Program-made: the position numbers and the translations under genes
Assembly (NCBI GenBank): GCA_019671005.1
Contig: CM033752.1
Coordinates: 10,044,001-10,108,000 of the forward strand
Reading direction: 5' to 3'
Source of the DNA: Hibiscus mutabilis
Lineage: Eukaryota > Streptophyta > Magnoliopsida > Malvales > Malvaceae
DNA length: 64,000 bases
Shown: one piece after another, positions 23,706 to 39,500 of the stretch
How the letters are laid out: the number at the start of each line of letters is the position of its first letter
Position numbering within the stretch: position 1 is the stretch's first letter
The notes under the pieces: model-generated
What the model was told of the DNA's origin: nothing
What the model saw: the letters and a program-made list of their open reading frames with translations, nothing else
Database searches by the model: none

Positions 23706-26700
23706 CAAATCAAATTTTAGGACTTAAAATATTTATTTATTGGATTTTGTACAAGATTATACAACTTAATCCAATTTTAGAACTTTTTACTCTGTTAAAA
23801 TTCCAACGGGTCCACTATAAAGCCCATTTAGACATGCACGCGTTAAACCCCAACAAAACGTCCAAAAATTAGATTAAATCATATTTTTATGACTGAAGAT
23901 ATTTAGTTATGGGATTTTGAACATGATTATATAGCTTAACCTCATTTTCAAAACTTTTTACTCGTTTAAATTCTAACGGGTCCACTGTGAAGCCCATTTA
24001 GACATGCACGCCTTAAACCCAATAAAACAACCACAAAATAAGATTAAATCAATTTTAATGACTTAGAATATTTAGTTATGGGGTTTTGAACAAGATTATA
24101 CTTCTTAACCTTAATTTAAGAACTTTTTACTCTGTTAAAATTTCAGCGAGTCCATTGTAAAGCCCATTTAGACATGCACGCCTTAAACCGCAACAAAATG
24201 CCCAAAATTAAGATTAAATCTCATTTTATGACTTAAAATATTTATTTATGGGCTTTTTAACATGATTATATAGCTTAACCTAATTTTCAAAAAATTTTAC
24301 TCTGTTAAAATTTCAACTGGTCAATTATAAAGTCCATTTAGACATGCACACCTTAAACCCAACAAAATGGCCACAAAATAAGATTAAATCAATTTTTATG
24401 AGTTAAAATATTGGATTATGGGATTTGGAATATGATTAGACAGCTTAACCTTAATTTCAAAACTTTTTACTCGGTTATGGGCTTTTGAACATGATTATAT
24501 AGCTTAACCTCCATTTTAGAGCTTTTTACTTGGTTAAAATTCCAACGGGTCCATTGTAAATCCCATTTAGACAATCACTCCTTAAACCCAACAAAACGGC
24601 CGAAAAATAATATTAAATCAAATTTTATGACTTAAAATATTTAGTTATGGGCTTTTGAAAATGATTATGTAGCTTAACCTCAATCTCAAAATTTTTTACT
24701 CGCTTAAAATTCCAACGGGTCCACTGTAAAGCCAGTTAGACATGCAGGCCTTAAACTAAACAAAATGGCCACAAAATAAGATTAAATCCAATTTTATAAG
24801 TTAAAACATTTGATTATGAGATTTTTAATATGATTTTATAGCTTAACCTCAATTTCAAAACTTTTTACTCGGTTAAAATTCTAACGGGTCCACTTTATAG
24901 CCCATTTAGACATGCATGCCTTAAACCCAACAAAACGACAACAAAATTAGATTAAATCAAATTTTATGTGTTAAAATATTTGATTAGTGGCTTTTTAATA
25001 TGATTCTATAGCTTAAACTCAATTTCAAAACTTTTATTCGGTTAAAATTCCAATGGCTCCACTGTGAAGCCCATTTGGACATGCACACCTTAAACTCAAC
25101 AAAATGGTCGAAAATTAAGATTAAATCAAAATTTGTGACTTAAAATATTTAGTTATGGGTTTTTGAACAAAATTATACAGCTTAACCTCAATTTTAGAAC
25201 TTTTTACTCTGTTAAAATTCCAATGAGTCCATTGTAAAGCCCATTTAGAAATGCACGCCTTAAACCCCAACAAAATGGCCAAAAAATAATATTAAATCAG
25301 ATTTTATGACTTAAAATATTTAGGTATGGGCTTTTGAACAAGGTTATACTGCTTAACATCAATTTTAGAACTTTTTACTTGGTTAAAATTCCAACAAGTC
25401 CACTATAAAGCCTATTTAGACATGCACGCCTTAAACCCAATCAAAACGCCCAAAATAAGATTAAATCACATTTTATGACTTAAAATATTTATTTATAGGT
25501 TTTTTAACATGATTATATAGCTTAACCTCAATTTCAGAAATTTTTACTCTGTTGAAATTCTAGCGGGTCCATTATAAAGCCCATTTAGACATGCAAGCCT
25601 TAAACCCCCAAAAAATGGCCGAAAAATAAGATTAAATCAAATTTTATGACTTAAAATATTTAGTTATGGGCTTTCGGAAAAGAGTATACAGCTTAAAATC
25701 ATTTTTAGAAATTTTTACTCGGTTAAAATTCTAATGAGTCCAATGTAAAGCCCATTTAAACATGCACCCCTTAAACCCCAACAAAACGCCCAAAAATATG
25801 ATTAACTCACATTTTATGAATTAAAAAGATTATTTATGGGCTTTTGAACATGATTATATAGCTTAACCTCATATTTAGAAATTTTTACTCCATTAAAATT
25901 CCAACTGGTCAACTGTAAAGCTTATTTAGACATGCACGTCTTAAACCCAACAAAACGGCTGAAAATATGATTAAGTCAAATTTTATGACTTAAAATATTT
26001 AGTTATGGGCTTTTGAACTTGATTATATAGCTTAACCTCTTTTCAAAAAAAAATTACTCGGTTAAAATTTCAACTGATCAATTGTAAAGCCCATTTGGAC
26101 ATGCACACCTTAAACCAAGGAAAATGGCCACAAAATAAGATTAAATCAAATTTTAAGAGTTAAAATATTGGATTATGTGATTTGAAATATGATTATAAAG
26201 CTTAACCTTATATTCAAAACTTTTTACTCGGTTTAAATTCCAACGGCTCCACTAGAAAGCCCATTTAGACATGCACACCTTAAATTCCCAAAAAATGGCC
26301 GAAAATAAGATTAAATCACATTTTATGACTTAAAATATTTAGTTATGGGATTTTGAACATGATTATATATCTTAACCTCATTTTCAGAAATTTATACACG
26401 GGTAAAATTCCAACGGGTCCACTGTAAAGCCCATTTAAACATACACGCCTTAAACCCAGCAAAACGGCTAGAAAATATGATTAAATCAAATTTTATGAGT
26501 TAAAATATTAGATTATGGGCTATGGAATATAATTATATAGCTTAACAGCATTTTCAAAAAATTTTACTCGGTTAAAATTCCAACAAGCCCACTATAAGCC
26601 CTTTTAGACATGCATGCCATAAACCAAATAAAACAGCCACAAAATAAAATTAAATCAAAATTTATGTGTTAAAATATTTGATTATGGGCTTTTGAATATG

Positions 26701-29700
26701 ATTATATAGCTTAACTTCAATTTCAAAACTTTTTTACTCGGTTAAAATTCCAACGGGTCCACTGTGAAGCCCATTTAGACATGCACGCCTTAAACCCAAA
26801 AAAACAACCACAGAATAAGATTAAATCAAATTTTGTGAGTTAAAATATTTGATTATGGGCTTTTTAATATGATTGTATAGCTTAACCTCAAATTCAAAAC
26901 ATTTTAATCGTTTAAAATTCCAAAGGGTCCACTGTAAAGCCCATTTAGTCACGCACGCCTTAAACCCTAGCAAAACATACTAAAAATAAGATCAAATCAA
27001 ATTTTATGACTTAAAATATTTATTTATGAGCTCTTGAAAATGATTATATAGCTTAACATCATTTTTAGAAATTTTTACTCAGTTAAAATTCCTACGAGTC
27101 CACTATAAAGCCCATTTAGACATGCACCCCTTAAACCACAACAAAATGCACAAAAATAAGATTAAATCATATTTTAAGACTTTATATATTTAGATATGGG
27201 ATTTTGATCATGATTATATAGCTTAACCTCATTTTATAAATTTTTTCTCGGTTAAAATTCCAACGTGTCCACTATAAAGCCCATTTAGGCATGCACGTCT
27301 TAAGCTCAACAAAACGACAACAAAATAAGATTAAATCAAATTTTATGAGTTAAATTATTTGATTCTGGGATTTGGAATATTATTATATATCTTGAACTCA
27401 ATTTTAAAACTTTTTACTCGGTTAAAATTCCAAACGGTCCACTATAAAGGCCATTTAGACATACACGCCTTAAACCTCAACAAAACGATCGAAAAATAAG
27501 CATCAATCAAATTTTAGGACTTAAAATATTTATTTATTAGCTTTTGTACAAGATTATACAACTTAATCTCAATTTTAGAACTTTTTACTCTGTTAAAATT
27601 TCAATGGGTCCACTGTAAAGCCCATTTAGACATGCACGCCTAAAACCCCAACAAAACGACCAAAAATTAGATTAAATCATATTTTTATGACTGAAGATAT
27701 TTAGTTATGGGATTTTGAACATGATTATATAGCTTAACCTCGTTTTCAAAACTTTTTACTCGGTTTAAATTCCAACGGGTCCACTGTGAAGCCCATTTAG
27801 ACATGCACTCCTTGAACCCAATAAAACGACCACAAAATAAGATTAAATCATATTTAATGACTTAAAATATTTAGTTATGGGGTTTTGAACAAGATTATAC
27901 TTCTTAACCTTAATTTAAGAACTTTTTACTCGGTTAAAATTCTAGTGAGTCCACTATAAAGCCCATTTAGACATGCACGCCTTAAACCGCAACAAAATGC
28001 CCAAAATTAAGATTAAATCTCATTTTATGACTTAAAATATTTATTTATGGGCTTTTGAACATGAATATATAGCTTAACCTCATTTTCAAAAAATTTTACT
28101 CAGTTAAAATTTCAACTGGTCAATTATAAAGTCCATTTAGACTGCACACCTTAAACCCAACAAAATGGCCACAAAATAAGATTAAATCAAATTTTATGAG
28201 TTAAAATATTGGATGATGGGATTTGGAATATGATTATACAGCTTAACCTTAATTTCAAAACATTTTACTCGGTTAAAATTCCAACGGGTCCACTGTAAAG
28301 CCCATTAAGACATACATACCTTGAACCCCAAAAAAAGCCCAAAAATAAGATTAAACTACAAAGCCCACTGTAAAGCCCATTTACACATGCACGTCTTAAA
28401 CCCAACAAAACGGCTGAAAATATGATTAAATCAAATTTTATGACTTAAAATATTTAGTTATGGGCTTTTGAACTTGATTATATAGCTTAACCTCTTTTTC
28501 AAAAAACTTTACTCGGTTAAAATTTGAACTGATCAATTGTAAAGCCCATTTAGACATGCACACCTTAAACCAAAGAAAATGGCCACAAAATAAGATTAAA
28601 TTAAATTTTAAGAGTTAAAATATTGGATTATGGGATTTGAAATATGATTATACAGCTTAACCTTATATTCAAAACTTTTTACTCGGTTTAAATTCCAACG
28701 GCTCCACTATAAAGCCCATTTAGACATGCACACCTTAAATCCCCCAAAATGGCCGAAAAATAAGATTAAATCACATTTTATGACTTAAAATATTTAGTTA
28801 TGGGATTTTGAACATGATTATATATCTTAACCTCATTTTCAAAAATTTATACACGGTTAAAATTCCAACGGGTCCACTGTAAAGCCCATTTAAACATACA
28901 CGCCTTAAACCCAGCAAACCGGCTAGAAAATATGATTAAATCAAATTTTATGAGTTAAAATATTATATTATGGGCTCTGGAATATAATTATATAGCTTAA
29001 CAGCATTTTCAAAAATATTAACTCGGTTAAAATTCCAACAAGCCCACTATAAGCCCTTTTAGACATGCATGCCATAAACCAAATAAAACGGCCACAAAAT
29101 AAAATTAAATCAAAATTTGTGTGTTAAAATATTTGATTATGGGCTTTTGAATATGATTATATATCTTAGCTTCAATTTCAAAACTTTTTTACTCGGTTAA
29201 AATTCCAACGGGTCCACTGTGAAGCCCATTTAGACATGCACGCCTTAAACCCAACAAAACAGTCACAAAATAAGATTAAATCAAATTTTATGAGTTAAAA
29301 TATTTGATTATGGGCTTTTTAATATGATTGTATAGCTTAACCTCAAATTCAAAACATTTTAATCGTTTAAAATTCCAAAGGGTCCACTGTAAAGCCAATT
29401 TAGTCATGCACGACTTAAACCCTAGCAAAACATACTAAAAATAAGATTAAATCAAATTTTATGGCTTAAAATATTTATTTATGGGCTTTTGAAAATGATT
29501 ATATAGCTTAACATCATTTTTAGAAATTTTTACTCGGTTAAAATTCCTACGAGTCCACTTTAAAGCCCATTTAGACATTCACCCCTTAAACCACAACAAA
29601 ATGCACAAAAATAAGATTAAATCATATTTTAAGACTTAATATATTTAGATATGGGCTTTTGAGCATGATTATATAGCTTAACCTCATTTTCATAATTTTT

Positions 29701-32700
29701 TATCGGTTAAAATTCCAACGTGTCCACTATAAAGCCCATTTAGGCATGCACGTCTTAAGCTCAACAAAATAAGACTAAATCAAATTTTATGAGTTAAATT
29801 ATTTGATTCTGGGATTTGGAATATTATTATATATCTTGAACTCAATTTTAAAACTTTTTACTCGGTTAAAATTCCAAACGGTCCACTATAAAGGCCATTT
29901 AGACATACACGCCTTAAACCTCAACAAAACGATCGAAAAATAAGCATAAATCAAATTTTAGGACTTAAAATATTTATTTATTAGCTTTTGTACAAGATTA
30001 TACAACTTAATCTCAATTTTAGAACTTTTTACTCTGTTAAAATTTCAACGGGTCCACTGTAAAGCCCCTTTAGACATGCATGCCTGAAACCCCAACAAAA
30101 CGACCAAAAATTAGATTAAATCATATTTTTATGACTGAAGATATTTAGTTATGGGATTTTGAACATGATTATATAGCTTAACCTCATTTTCAAAACTTTT
30201 TACTCGGTTTAAATTCCAACGGGTCCACTGTGAAGCCCATTTAGACATGCACGCCTTGAACCCAATAAAACGACCACAAAATAAGATTAAATCATATTTA
30301 ACGACTTAAAATATTTAGTTATGGGTTTTGAACAGGATTATACTTCTTAAACTTAATTTAAGAACTTTTTACTCGGTTAAAATTCTAGTGAGTCCACTAT
30401 AAAGCCCATTTAGACATGCACGCCTTAAACCGCAACAAAATGCCCAAAATTAAGATTAAATCTCATTTTATGACTTAAAATATTTATTTATGGGCTTTTG
30501 AACATGAATATATAGCTTAACCTCATTTTCAAAAAATTTTAATCAGTTAAAATTTCAACTGGTCAATTATAAAGTCCATTTAGACATGCACACCTTAAAC
30601 CCAACAAAATGGCCACAAAATAAGATTAAATCACATTTTATGACTTAAAATATTTATTTATAGGTTTTTTAACATGATTATATAGCTTAACCTCAATTTC
30701 AGAAATTTTTACTCTGTTAAAATTCTAACGGATCCACTATAAAGCCCATTTAGACATGCAAGCCTTAAAACCCCAAAAAATGCAAAAAAAAATAAGATTA
30801 AATCAAATTTTATGACTTAAAATATTTAGTTATGGGCTTTTTAAAAAGATTATACAGCTTAACATCATTTTAAAAATTTTTACTCGGTTAAAATTCTAAT
30901 GAGTCCAATATAAAGCCCATTTAAACATGCATGCATTAAAACCCAATAAAACGACTAAAAAATATGATTAAATCACATTTTATGACTTAAAATATTTATT
31001 TATGGGCTTTTGAACATGATTATATAGCTAAACCTCAATAAAATCTTTAGAAATTTTCAAATTTTACTACTTAAAATTTAATTATGGGATTTTCAACTTG
31101 ATTAAAGCCTCCATTTTAAATTTAGACATGCACGTCTTAAACCCATTTAGACAACAAAAAACAAAATGGCGAAAAATATGATTAAATCAAATTTTATGAC
31201 TTAAAATATTTAGTTATGGGCTTTTGAAAATGATTATATAGCTTAACCTCTCTTTTTTCAAAAACTTTTTTACTCGGTTAAAATTTCAACTGGTCAACAA
31301 TAAAGCCCATTTAGACATGCACACCTTAAAAAAGGAAAATGGCCACAAAATAAGATTAAATTAAATTTTATGAGTTAAAATATTTTGGATTATGGTTTTT
31401 TGAAATATGATTATATAGCTTAACCTTATATTTCAAACTTTTTTTTACTCGGTTTAAAATTCCAACGGGTCCACTATAAAGCCCATTTAGACATGCACAC
31501 CTTAAATCCCAAAAAAAAAATGGCCAAAAAAAATAAGATTAAATCACATTTTATGACTTAAAAATATTTAGTTATGGGATTTTGAATATGATTATATATC
31601 TTAACCTCATTTTCAAAAATTTTTACACGGTTAAAATTCCAACGGGTCCACTATAAAGCCCATTTAAACATACACGCCTTAAACCCAACAAAACAACTAC
31701 AAAAATATGATTAAATCAAATTTTATGAGTTAAAATATTTATATTATGGGCTTTGGAATATAATTATATAGCTTAACTCATTTTCAAAAATTTTATTCGG
31801 TTAAAATTCCAACAAGCCCACTATAAGCCCTTTTAGACATGCATGCCATAAACCAAACAAAATGGCCACAAAAATAAAAATTAAATCAAAATTTGTGTGT
31901 TAAAATATTTGATTATGGGCTTTTGAATATGATTATATATCTTAAACTCAATTTCAAAACTTTTTTACTATTAAAATTCCAACGGGTCCATTGTAAAGCC
32001 CATTTAGACATGCACGCCTTAAACCCCCAACAAAACGGCCAAAAAATAAGATTAAATCAAATTTTATGAGTTAAAATATTTGATTATGGGCTTTTTAATA
32101 TGATTATATAGCTTAACCTCAATTTTCAAAAAACATTTTAATCGTTAAAATTCCAAAGGGTCCACTATAAAGCCAATTTAGTCATGCACAACTTAAACCC
32201 TAAAAAACATACTAAAAATAAGATTAAATCAAATTTTATGACTTAAAATATTTATTTATGGGCTTTTGAAAATGATTATATAGCTTAACATCATTTTTAG
32301 AATTTTTTTTTAAATTCTAATGAGTTAAAATAGACATGTACGCCTTAAACCTACAAAACGCCCAAAAATAAGATTAACTCCATTTTATGACTTAAAAAAT
32401 AGTTATGGCTTTTGAACATTTATATAGCTTAACATCATCTTTAGAAATTTTACCTCTTAAAATTCCAATACAATAAAGCCCATTTAACAACAATGTTAAA
32501 AATCAAAAAATAGAACAAAAAATAAGATTAAATCAAATTTTAAGACTTAATATATTTAGATATGGGCTTTTGAGCATGATTATATAGCTTAACCTCATTT
32601 TCATAATTTTTTATCGGTTAAAAAAAACGTGTCCACTATAAAGCCCATTTAGGCATGCACATCTTAAACCCCAACACCAAAAATAAGATTAAATCAAATT

Positions 32701-35700
32701 TTATGAGTTAAATTATTTGATTATGGGATTTTGAATATGATTATATATCTTGAACTCATTTTTTAAAATTTTTACTCGGTTAAAATTCCAAACGAGTCCA
32801 CTATAAATCCCATTTAGACATGCACACACCTTAAACCTCAACAAAACACCCAAAAATAAAATTAAATCAAATTTTATGACTTAAAATATTTATTTATTGG
32901 GGCTTTTGAAAATGATTATACAACTTAACCTCAATTTTAGAAATTTTTTACTGTTAAAATTTCAACGGGTCCAATCATAAAGCCCATTTAGACATGCATG
33001 CCTTAAAACCCAAACAAACGACACAAAAATAAGATTAAATCAATTTTTATGAGTTAAAATATTTATTATGGGATTTTATAATATGATTTTATAGCTTAAC
33101 CTCATTTTCAAAACTTTTTACTCGATTAAAATTCCAACGGGTCCACTTTAAAGCCCATTTAGACATGCATGCCTTAAACCCAACAAAATGACCACAAAAT
33201 AAGATTAAATTTTATTTAATGACTTAAAATATTTGATTATGGGGTTTTGAACAAGATTTATAGCTTAAACTCAATTTAAGAACTTTTTATTCGGTTAAAA
33301 TTCCAGTGAGTCCACTATAAAGCCCATTTAGACATGCACGCTTTAAACTCAAAAAAATGCCCAAAAATAAGATTAAATCCAATTTTATGACTTAAAATAT
33401 TTATTTATGGGCTTTTGAACATGAATATATAGCTTAACCTCATTTTCAAAAAAATTTACTCAGTTAAAATTTCAACTCGTCAATTATAAAGTCCATTTAG
33501 ACATGCACAACTTAAACCCAACAAAATGGCCACAAAATAAGATTAAATCACATTTTATGACTTAAAATATTTATTTATAGGTTTTTTAACATGATTATAT
33601 AGCTTAACCTCAATTTCAGAAATTTTTACTCTGTTAAAATTCTAACGGATCCACTATAAAGCCCATTTAGACATGCAAGCCTTAAAACCCAAAAAAATGG
33701 CCGAAAAATAAGATTAAATCAAATTTTATGACTTAAAATATTTAGTTACGGGCTTTTGAAAAAGATTATACAGCTTAACATCATTTTTAGAAATTTTTAC
33801 TCGGTTAAAATTCTAATGAGTCCAATGTAAAGCCCATTTAAACATGCACGCCTTAAAACCCAACAAAACGCCCAAAAATATGATTAACTCACATTTTATG
33901 ACTTAACATAATTATTTATGGGCTTTTGAACATGATTATATAGCTTAACCTCATCTTTAGAAATTTTTACTCTGTTAAAATTCCAACTGGTCAAGTGTAA
34001 AGCTTATTTAGACATGCACGTCTTAAACCCAACAAAACGCTGAAAATATGATTAAATCAAATTTTATGACTTAAAATATTTAGTTATGGGCTTTTGAACT
34101 TGATTATATAGCTTAAACTCTTTTTCAAAAAAAATTACTCGGTTAAAATTTCAATTGATCAATTGTAAAGCCTATTTAGACATTCACACCTTAAAACAAG
34201 GAAAATGGCCACAAACTAAGATTAAATCATATTTTAAGAGTTAAAATATTAGATTATGGGAATTGAAATATGATTGTACATCTTAACCTTAATTTCAAAA
34301 CTTTTTACTAGGTTAAAATTCCAACGTCTCCACTATAAAGCCCATTTAGACATGCACACCTTAAATCCCCCAAAAATGGCCGAAAAATAAGATTAAATCA
34401 CATTTTATGACTTAAAATATTTAGTTATGGGATTTTGAACATGATTATATATCTTAACCTCATTTTCAGAAATTTATACACGGTTAAAATTCCAACGGGT
34501 CCACTATAAAGCCCATTTAAACATACACGCTTTAAACCTAGCAAAACGGCTAGAAAATATGATTAAATCAAATTTTATGAGTTAGAATATTATATTATGG
34601 GCTATGGAATATAATTATATAGCTTAACAGCTTTTTCAAAAAAATTTACTCGGTTAAAATTCCAACAAGCCCACTATAAGCCCTTTTAGACATGCATGCC
34701 ATAAACCAAATAAAACAGCCACAAAATAAAATTAAATAAAAATTTATGTGTTAAAATATTTGATTATGGGCTTTTGAATATGATTATATAGCTTACTTCA
34801 ATTTCAAAACTTTTTTACTCGGTTAAAATTCCAACGGGTCCACTGTGAAGCCCATTTAGACATGCACGCCTTAAACCCAACAAAACGACTACAAAATAAG
34901 ATTAAATATTTGATTATGGGCTTTTTAATATGATTGTATAGCTTAACCTCAAATTCAAAACATTTTAATAGTTTAAAATTCCAAAGGGTCCGCTGTAAAG
35001 CCCATTTAGTCATGCACGCCTTAAACCCTAGCAAAACATACTAAAAATAAGATTAAATCAAATTTTATGACTTAAAATATTTATTTATGGGCTTTTGAAA
35101 ATGATTATATAGCTTAACATCATTTTTAGAAATTTTTACTCGGTTAAAATTCTTACGAGTCCACTATAAAGCCCATTTAGACATGCACGCCTTAAACCAC
35201 AACAAAATGCCCAAAAATAAGATTAAATCATATTTAAGACTTAATATATTTAGATATGGGATTTTGAGCATGATTATATAGCTTAACCTCATTTTCATAA
35301 TTTTTTTCTCGGTTAAAATTCCAACGCGTCCACTATAAAGCCCATTTAGGCATGCACGTCTTAAGCTCAACAAAACGACCACAAAATAAGATTAAATCAA
35401 ATTTTATGAGTTAAATTATTTGATTCTGGGATTTGGAATATTATTATATATCTTGACCTCAATTTTAAAACTTTTTACTCGGTTAAAATTCCAAACGGTC
35501 CACTATAAAGGCCATTTAGACATGTACGCCTTAAACCTCAACAAAACGATCGAAAAATAGGAATAAATCAAACTTTAGGACTTAAAATATTTATTTATTA
35601 GCTTTTGTACAAGATTATACAACTTAATCCAAATTTTAGAACTTTTTACTCTGTTAAAATTCCAACGGGTCCACTGTAAAGCCCATTTAGACATGCACGC

Positions 35701-38700
35701 CTAAAACCCCAACAAAAACGACCAAAAATTAGATTAAATCATATTTTTTATGACTGAAGATATTTAGTTATGGGATTTTGAACAAGATTATATAGCTTAA
35801 CCTCATTTTCAAAATTTTTGACTCGGTTTAAATTCCAACAGGTCCACTGTGAAGCCCATTTAGACATGCACGCCTTAAACCCAATAAAACGACCACAAAA
35901 TAAGATTAAATAATATTTAATGACTTAAAATATTTAGTTATGGGGTTTTGAACAAGATTATACTTCTTAACCTTAATTTAAGAACTTTTTACTCGGTTAA
36001 AATTCTAGTGAGTCCACTATAAAGCCCATTTAGACATGCACGCCTTAAACCGCAACAAAATGCCCAAAATTAAGATTAAATCTCATTTTATGACTTAAAA
36101 TATTTATTTATGGGCTTTTGAACATGAATATATAGCTTAACCTCATTTTCAAAAAAATTTACTCAGTTAAAATTTCAATTGGTCAATTATAAAGTCCATT
36201 TAGACATGCACAACTTAAACCCAACAAAATGGCCACAAAATAAGATTAAATCAAATTTTATGAGTTAAAATATTTATTTATGGGTTTTGGAATATGATTA
36301 TATAGCTTAACCATAATTTCAAAACTTTTACTAGTTAAAATTCCAATGGGTCCACTATAAAGCCCATTTAGACACACACCTTGAACCCCCAAAAAATGCA
36401 CAAAAATAAGATTAAATCATATTTTATGACTTAAAATATTTAGTTATGGGCTTTTTAACATGATTATATAGCTTAACCTCATTTCAAAAAATTTTTACTC
36501 GGTTAAAATTTTCAACAAGGCCACATTATAGAGCCCATTTAGACATGCATGCATTAAACCCAATAAAACGACCACAAAATAAGATTAAATCAAATTTTAT
36601 GAGTTAAAATATTTGATTATAGGCTTTTGAAAGTGATTATATAGCTTAACCTCAATTTTAGAACTCTTTACTCGGTTAGAATTCCAAGGGGTCCACTCTA
36701 AATCCCATTTAGGCATGCACGTCTTAAACTCCAACAAAATTGTCGAAAAATAAGATTAAATCAAATTTTATGACTTGAAATATTTAGTTATGGGCTTTTG
36801 AACATGATTATACAGCTTAACCTCCATTTTATAACTTTTTAGTTGGTTAAAATTCCAACGGGTCCATTGTAAAGCCCATTTAGACAAGCACTCCTTAAAC
36901 CCCAACAAAACGGCCGAAAAATAATATTAAATCAAATTTTATGAATTAAAATATTTAGTTATAGGCTTTTGAAAATGATTATATAGCTTAACATCATTTT
37001 TTAGAAATTTTTACTCGGTTAAAATTCTAACGAGTCCACTCTATAAATCCCATTTAGACTTGCACCCCTTAAACCCCAAAAAAATGCCCAAAAATAAGAT
37101 TAAATCATATTTTATGACTTAAAATATTTAGTTATGGGCTTTTGAACTTGATTATATAGCTTAACCTCATCTTTAGAAATGTTTACTCTGTTAAAATTCC
37201 AACTGGTCAACTGTAAAGCTCATTTAGACATGCACGTCTTAAACCCAACAAAATAGTCAAAAAATAAGATTAAATCAAATTTTATGAGTTAAAATATTTG
37301 ATTGTAGGCTTTCGAATAAGATTATATAGCTTAACCTCAATTTCAAAACTTTTTACTCGGTTAAATTCCAACGGGTGTAATCTAAAGCCCTTTTAGACAA
37401 GCACGCCTTAAACCCCAACAAAACGGCTGAAAAATAAGTTTAAATCAAATTTTATGACTTAAAATATTTAGTTATGGGCTTTTGAACTTGATTATATAGC
37501 TTAACCTCTTTTTCAAAAATTTTTACTCGGTTAAAATTTCAACTGATCAATTGTAAACCCATTTAGACATGCACACCTTAAACCAAGGAAAATGGCCACG
37601 AAATAAGATTAAAACAAATTTTAAGAGTTAAAATATTGGATTATATTATTTTAAATATGATTATATAGATTAACCATAATTTCAAAACTTTTTACTCGAT
37701 TAAAATTCCAACGGGTCCATTGTGAAGCCCATTTAGACATGCCCGCCTTAAACCCAACAAAACGGCCACAAAATAAGATTAAATCAAATTTTATGAGTTA
37801 AAATATTTGATTATGGGTTTTTTAATATGATTGTATAGCTGAACCTCAAATTCAAAACATTTTACTTGTTTAAAATTCCAAAAGGTCCACTGTAAAGCCC
37901 ATTTAGTCATGCACGCCTTAAACCCTAACAAAACATACTAAAAATAAGATTAAATCAAATTTTATGACTTAAAATATTTATTTATGGGCTTTTGAAAATG
38001 ATTATATAGCTTAACATCATTTTTAGAAATTTTTATTCTGTTAAAATTCCTACGAGTCCACTGTAAAGCCCATTTAGACATGCACGCCTTAAACCACAAC
38101 AAAATGCCCAAAAATAAGATTAAATCATATTTTAAGACTTAATATATTTAGATATGGGCTTTTGAACATGATTATATAGCTTAACCTCATTTTCATAATT
38201 TTTTTCTCGGTTAAAATTCCAACGTGTCCACTATAAAGCCCATTTAGGCATGCACGTCTTAAGCTCAACAAAACGACCACAAAATAAGATTAAATCAAAT
38301 CTTATGATTTAAATTATTTTATTATGGGATTTGGAATATTATTATATATCTTGACCTCAATTTTAAAACTTTTTACTCGGTTAAAATTCCAACCGGTCCA
38401 CTGTAAAGGGCATTTAGACATGCACGCCTTAAACCTCAACAAAACGACCGAAAAATAAGAATAAATCAAATTTTAGGACTTAAAATATTTATTTATTGGC
38501 TTTTGTACAAGATTATACAACTTAATCCCAATTTTTGAACTTTTTACTTTGTTAAAATTCCAACGGGTCCACCGTAAAGCCCATTTAGACATGCACGCTT
38601 TAAACCCCAACAAAACGCCCAAAAATTAGATTAAATCATATTTTTATGACTGAAGATATTTAGTTATGGGATTTTGAACATGATTATATAGCTTAACCTC

Positions 38701-39500
38701 ATTTTCAAAATTTTTTACTTGGTTTAAATTCAAACGGGTCCACTATGAAGCCCATTTAGACATGCACACCTTAAACCCAATAAAATGACCACAAAATAAG
38801 ATTAAATCATATTTAATGACTTAAAATATTTAGTTATGGGGTTTTGAACAAGATTATACTTCTTAACCTTAATTTAAGAAATTTTTACTCGGCTAAAATT
38901 CTAGCGAGTCCACTATAAAGCTCATTTAGACATGCACGCTTTAAACCGCAACAAAATGCCCAAAATTAAGATTAAATCTCATTTTATGACTTAAAATATT
39001 TATTTATGGGCTTTTGAATATGATTATATAGCTTAAACTCATTTTCAAAAAATTTTACTCAATTGAAATTTCAATTGGTCAATTATAAAGTCCATTTAAA
39101 CATGCACACCTTAAACCCAACAAAATGGCCACAAAATATTGGATTATGGGATTTGGAATATGATTATACAGCTTAACCTTAATTTCAAAACTTTTTACTC
39201 GGTTAAAATTCCAACATGTCCACTATAAAGCCCATTAAGACATAGACACCTTGAACCCCAAAAAAAGCCCAAAAATAAGATTAAATTATATTTTGTCTTA
39301 AGATATTTAGTTATGGTCTTTTTAACATGATTATATAGCTTAACATCATTGTCAAAATTTTTTACTCGGTTAAAATTTCAACGGGGCCACTATAGAAGCC
39401 CATTTAGACATGCATGCATTAAACCCAATAAAACGACCACAAAATAAGATTAAATCAAATTTTATGAGTTAAAATATTTGATTAAAGGCTTTTGAAAGTG
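23706..39500 (-). repeat. Satellite array C, domain with 2.4-2.9-kb higher-order repeats
   Basis: About 93 minus-sense monomers. The variant ATTATACTTCTTAACC recurs at about 24100, 27900, 30343, 35963 and 38859, with a degraded copy near 33260. CCCTTTTAGACATGCATGCC followed by ATAAACCAAA occurs at about 26593, 29047, 31818 and 34673 (steps 2454, 2771, 2855). CCCATTTAGTCATGCACG variants occur at about 26940, 29395, 32165, 35002 and 37904. Successive units thus vary between about 14 and 17 monomers. Short monomers from deletions lie near 24476, 28355 and 39137. Codon frames at 23675-23872, 34804-35034 and 35164-35382 are satellite read-through, not genes. Confidence 0.8.

Noticed and set aside
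23675..23872. 65-codon open frame, plus strand
   Set aside because: Read-through of satellite monomers across a deletion joint; the frame is opened by the missing bases.
34804..35382. Two open frames of 76 and 72 codons, minus strand
   Set aside because: Satellite translation: the repeated FKACM-KWA words come from successive monomers. No reason to think they are expressed.
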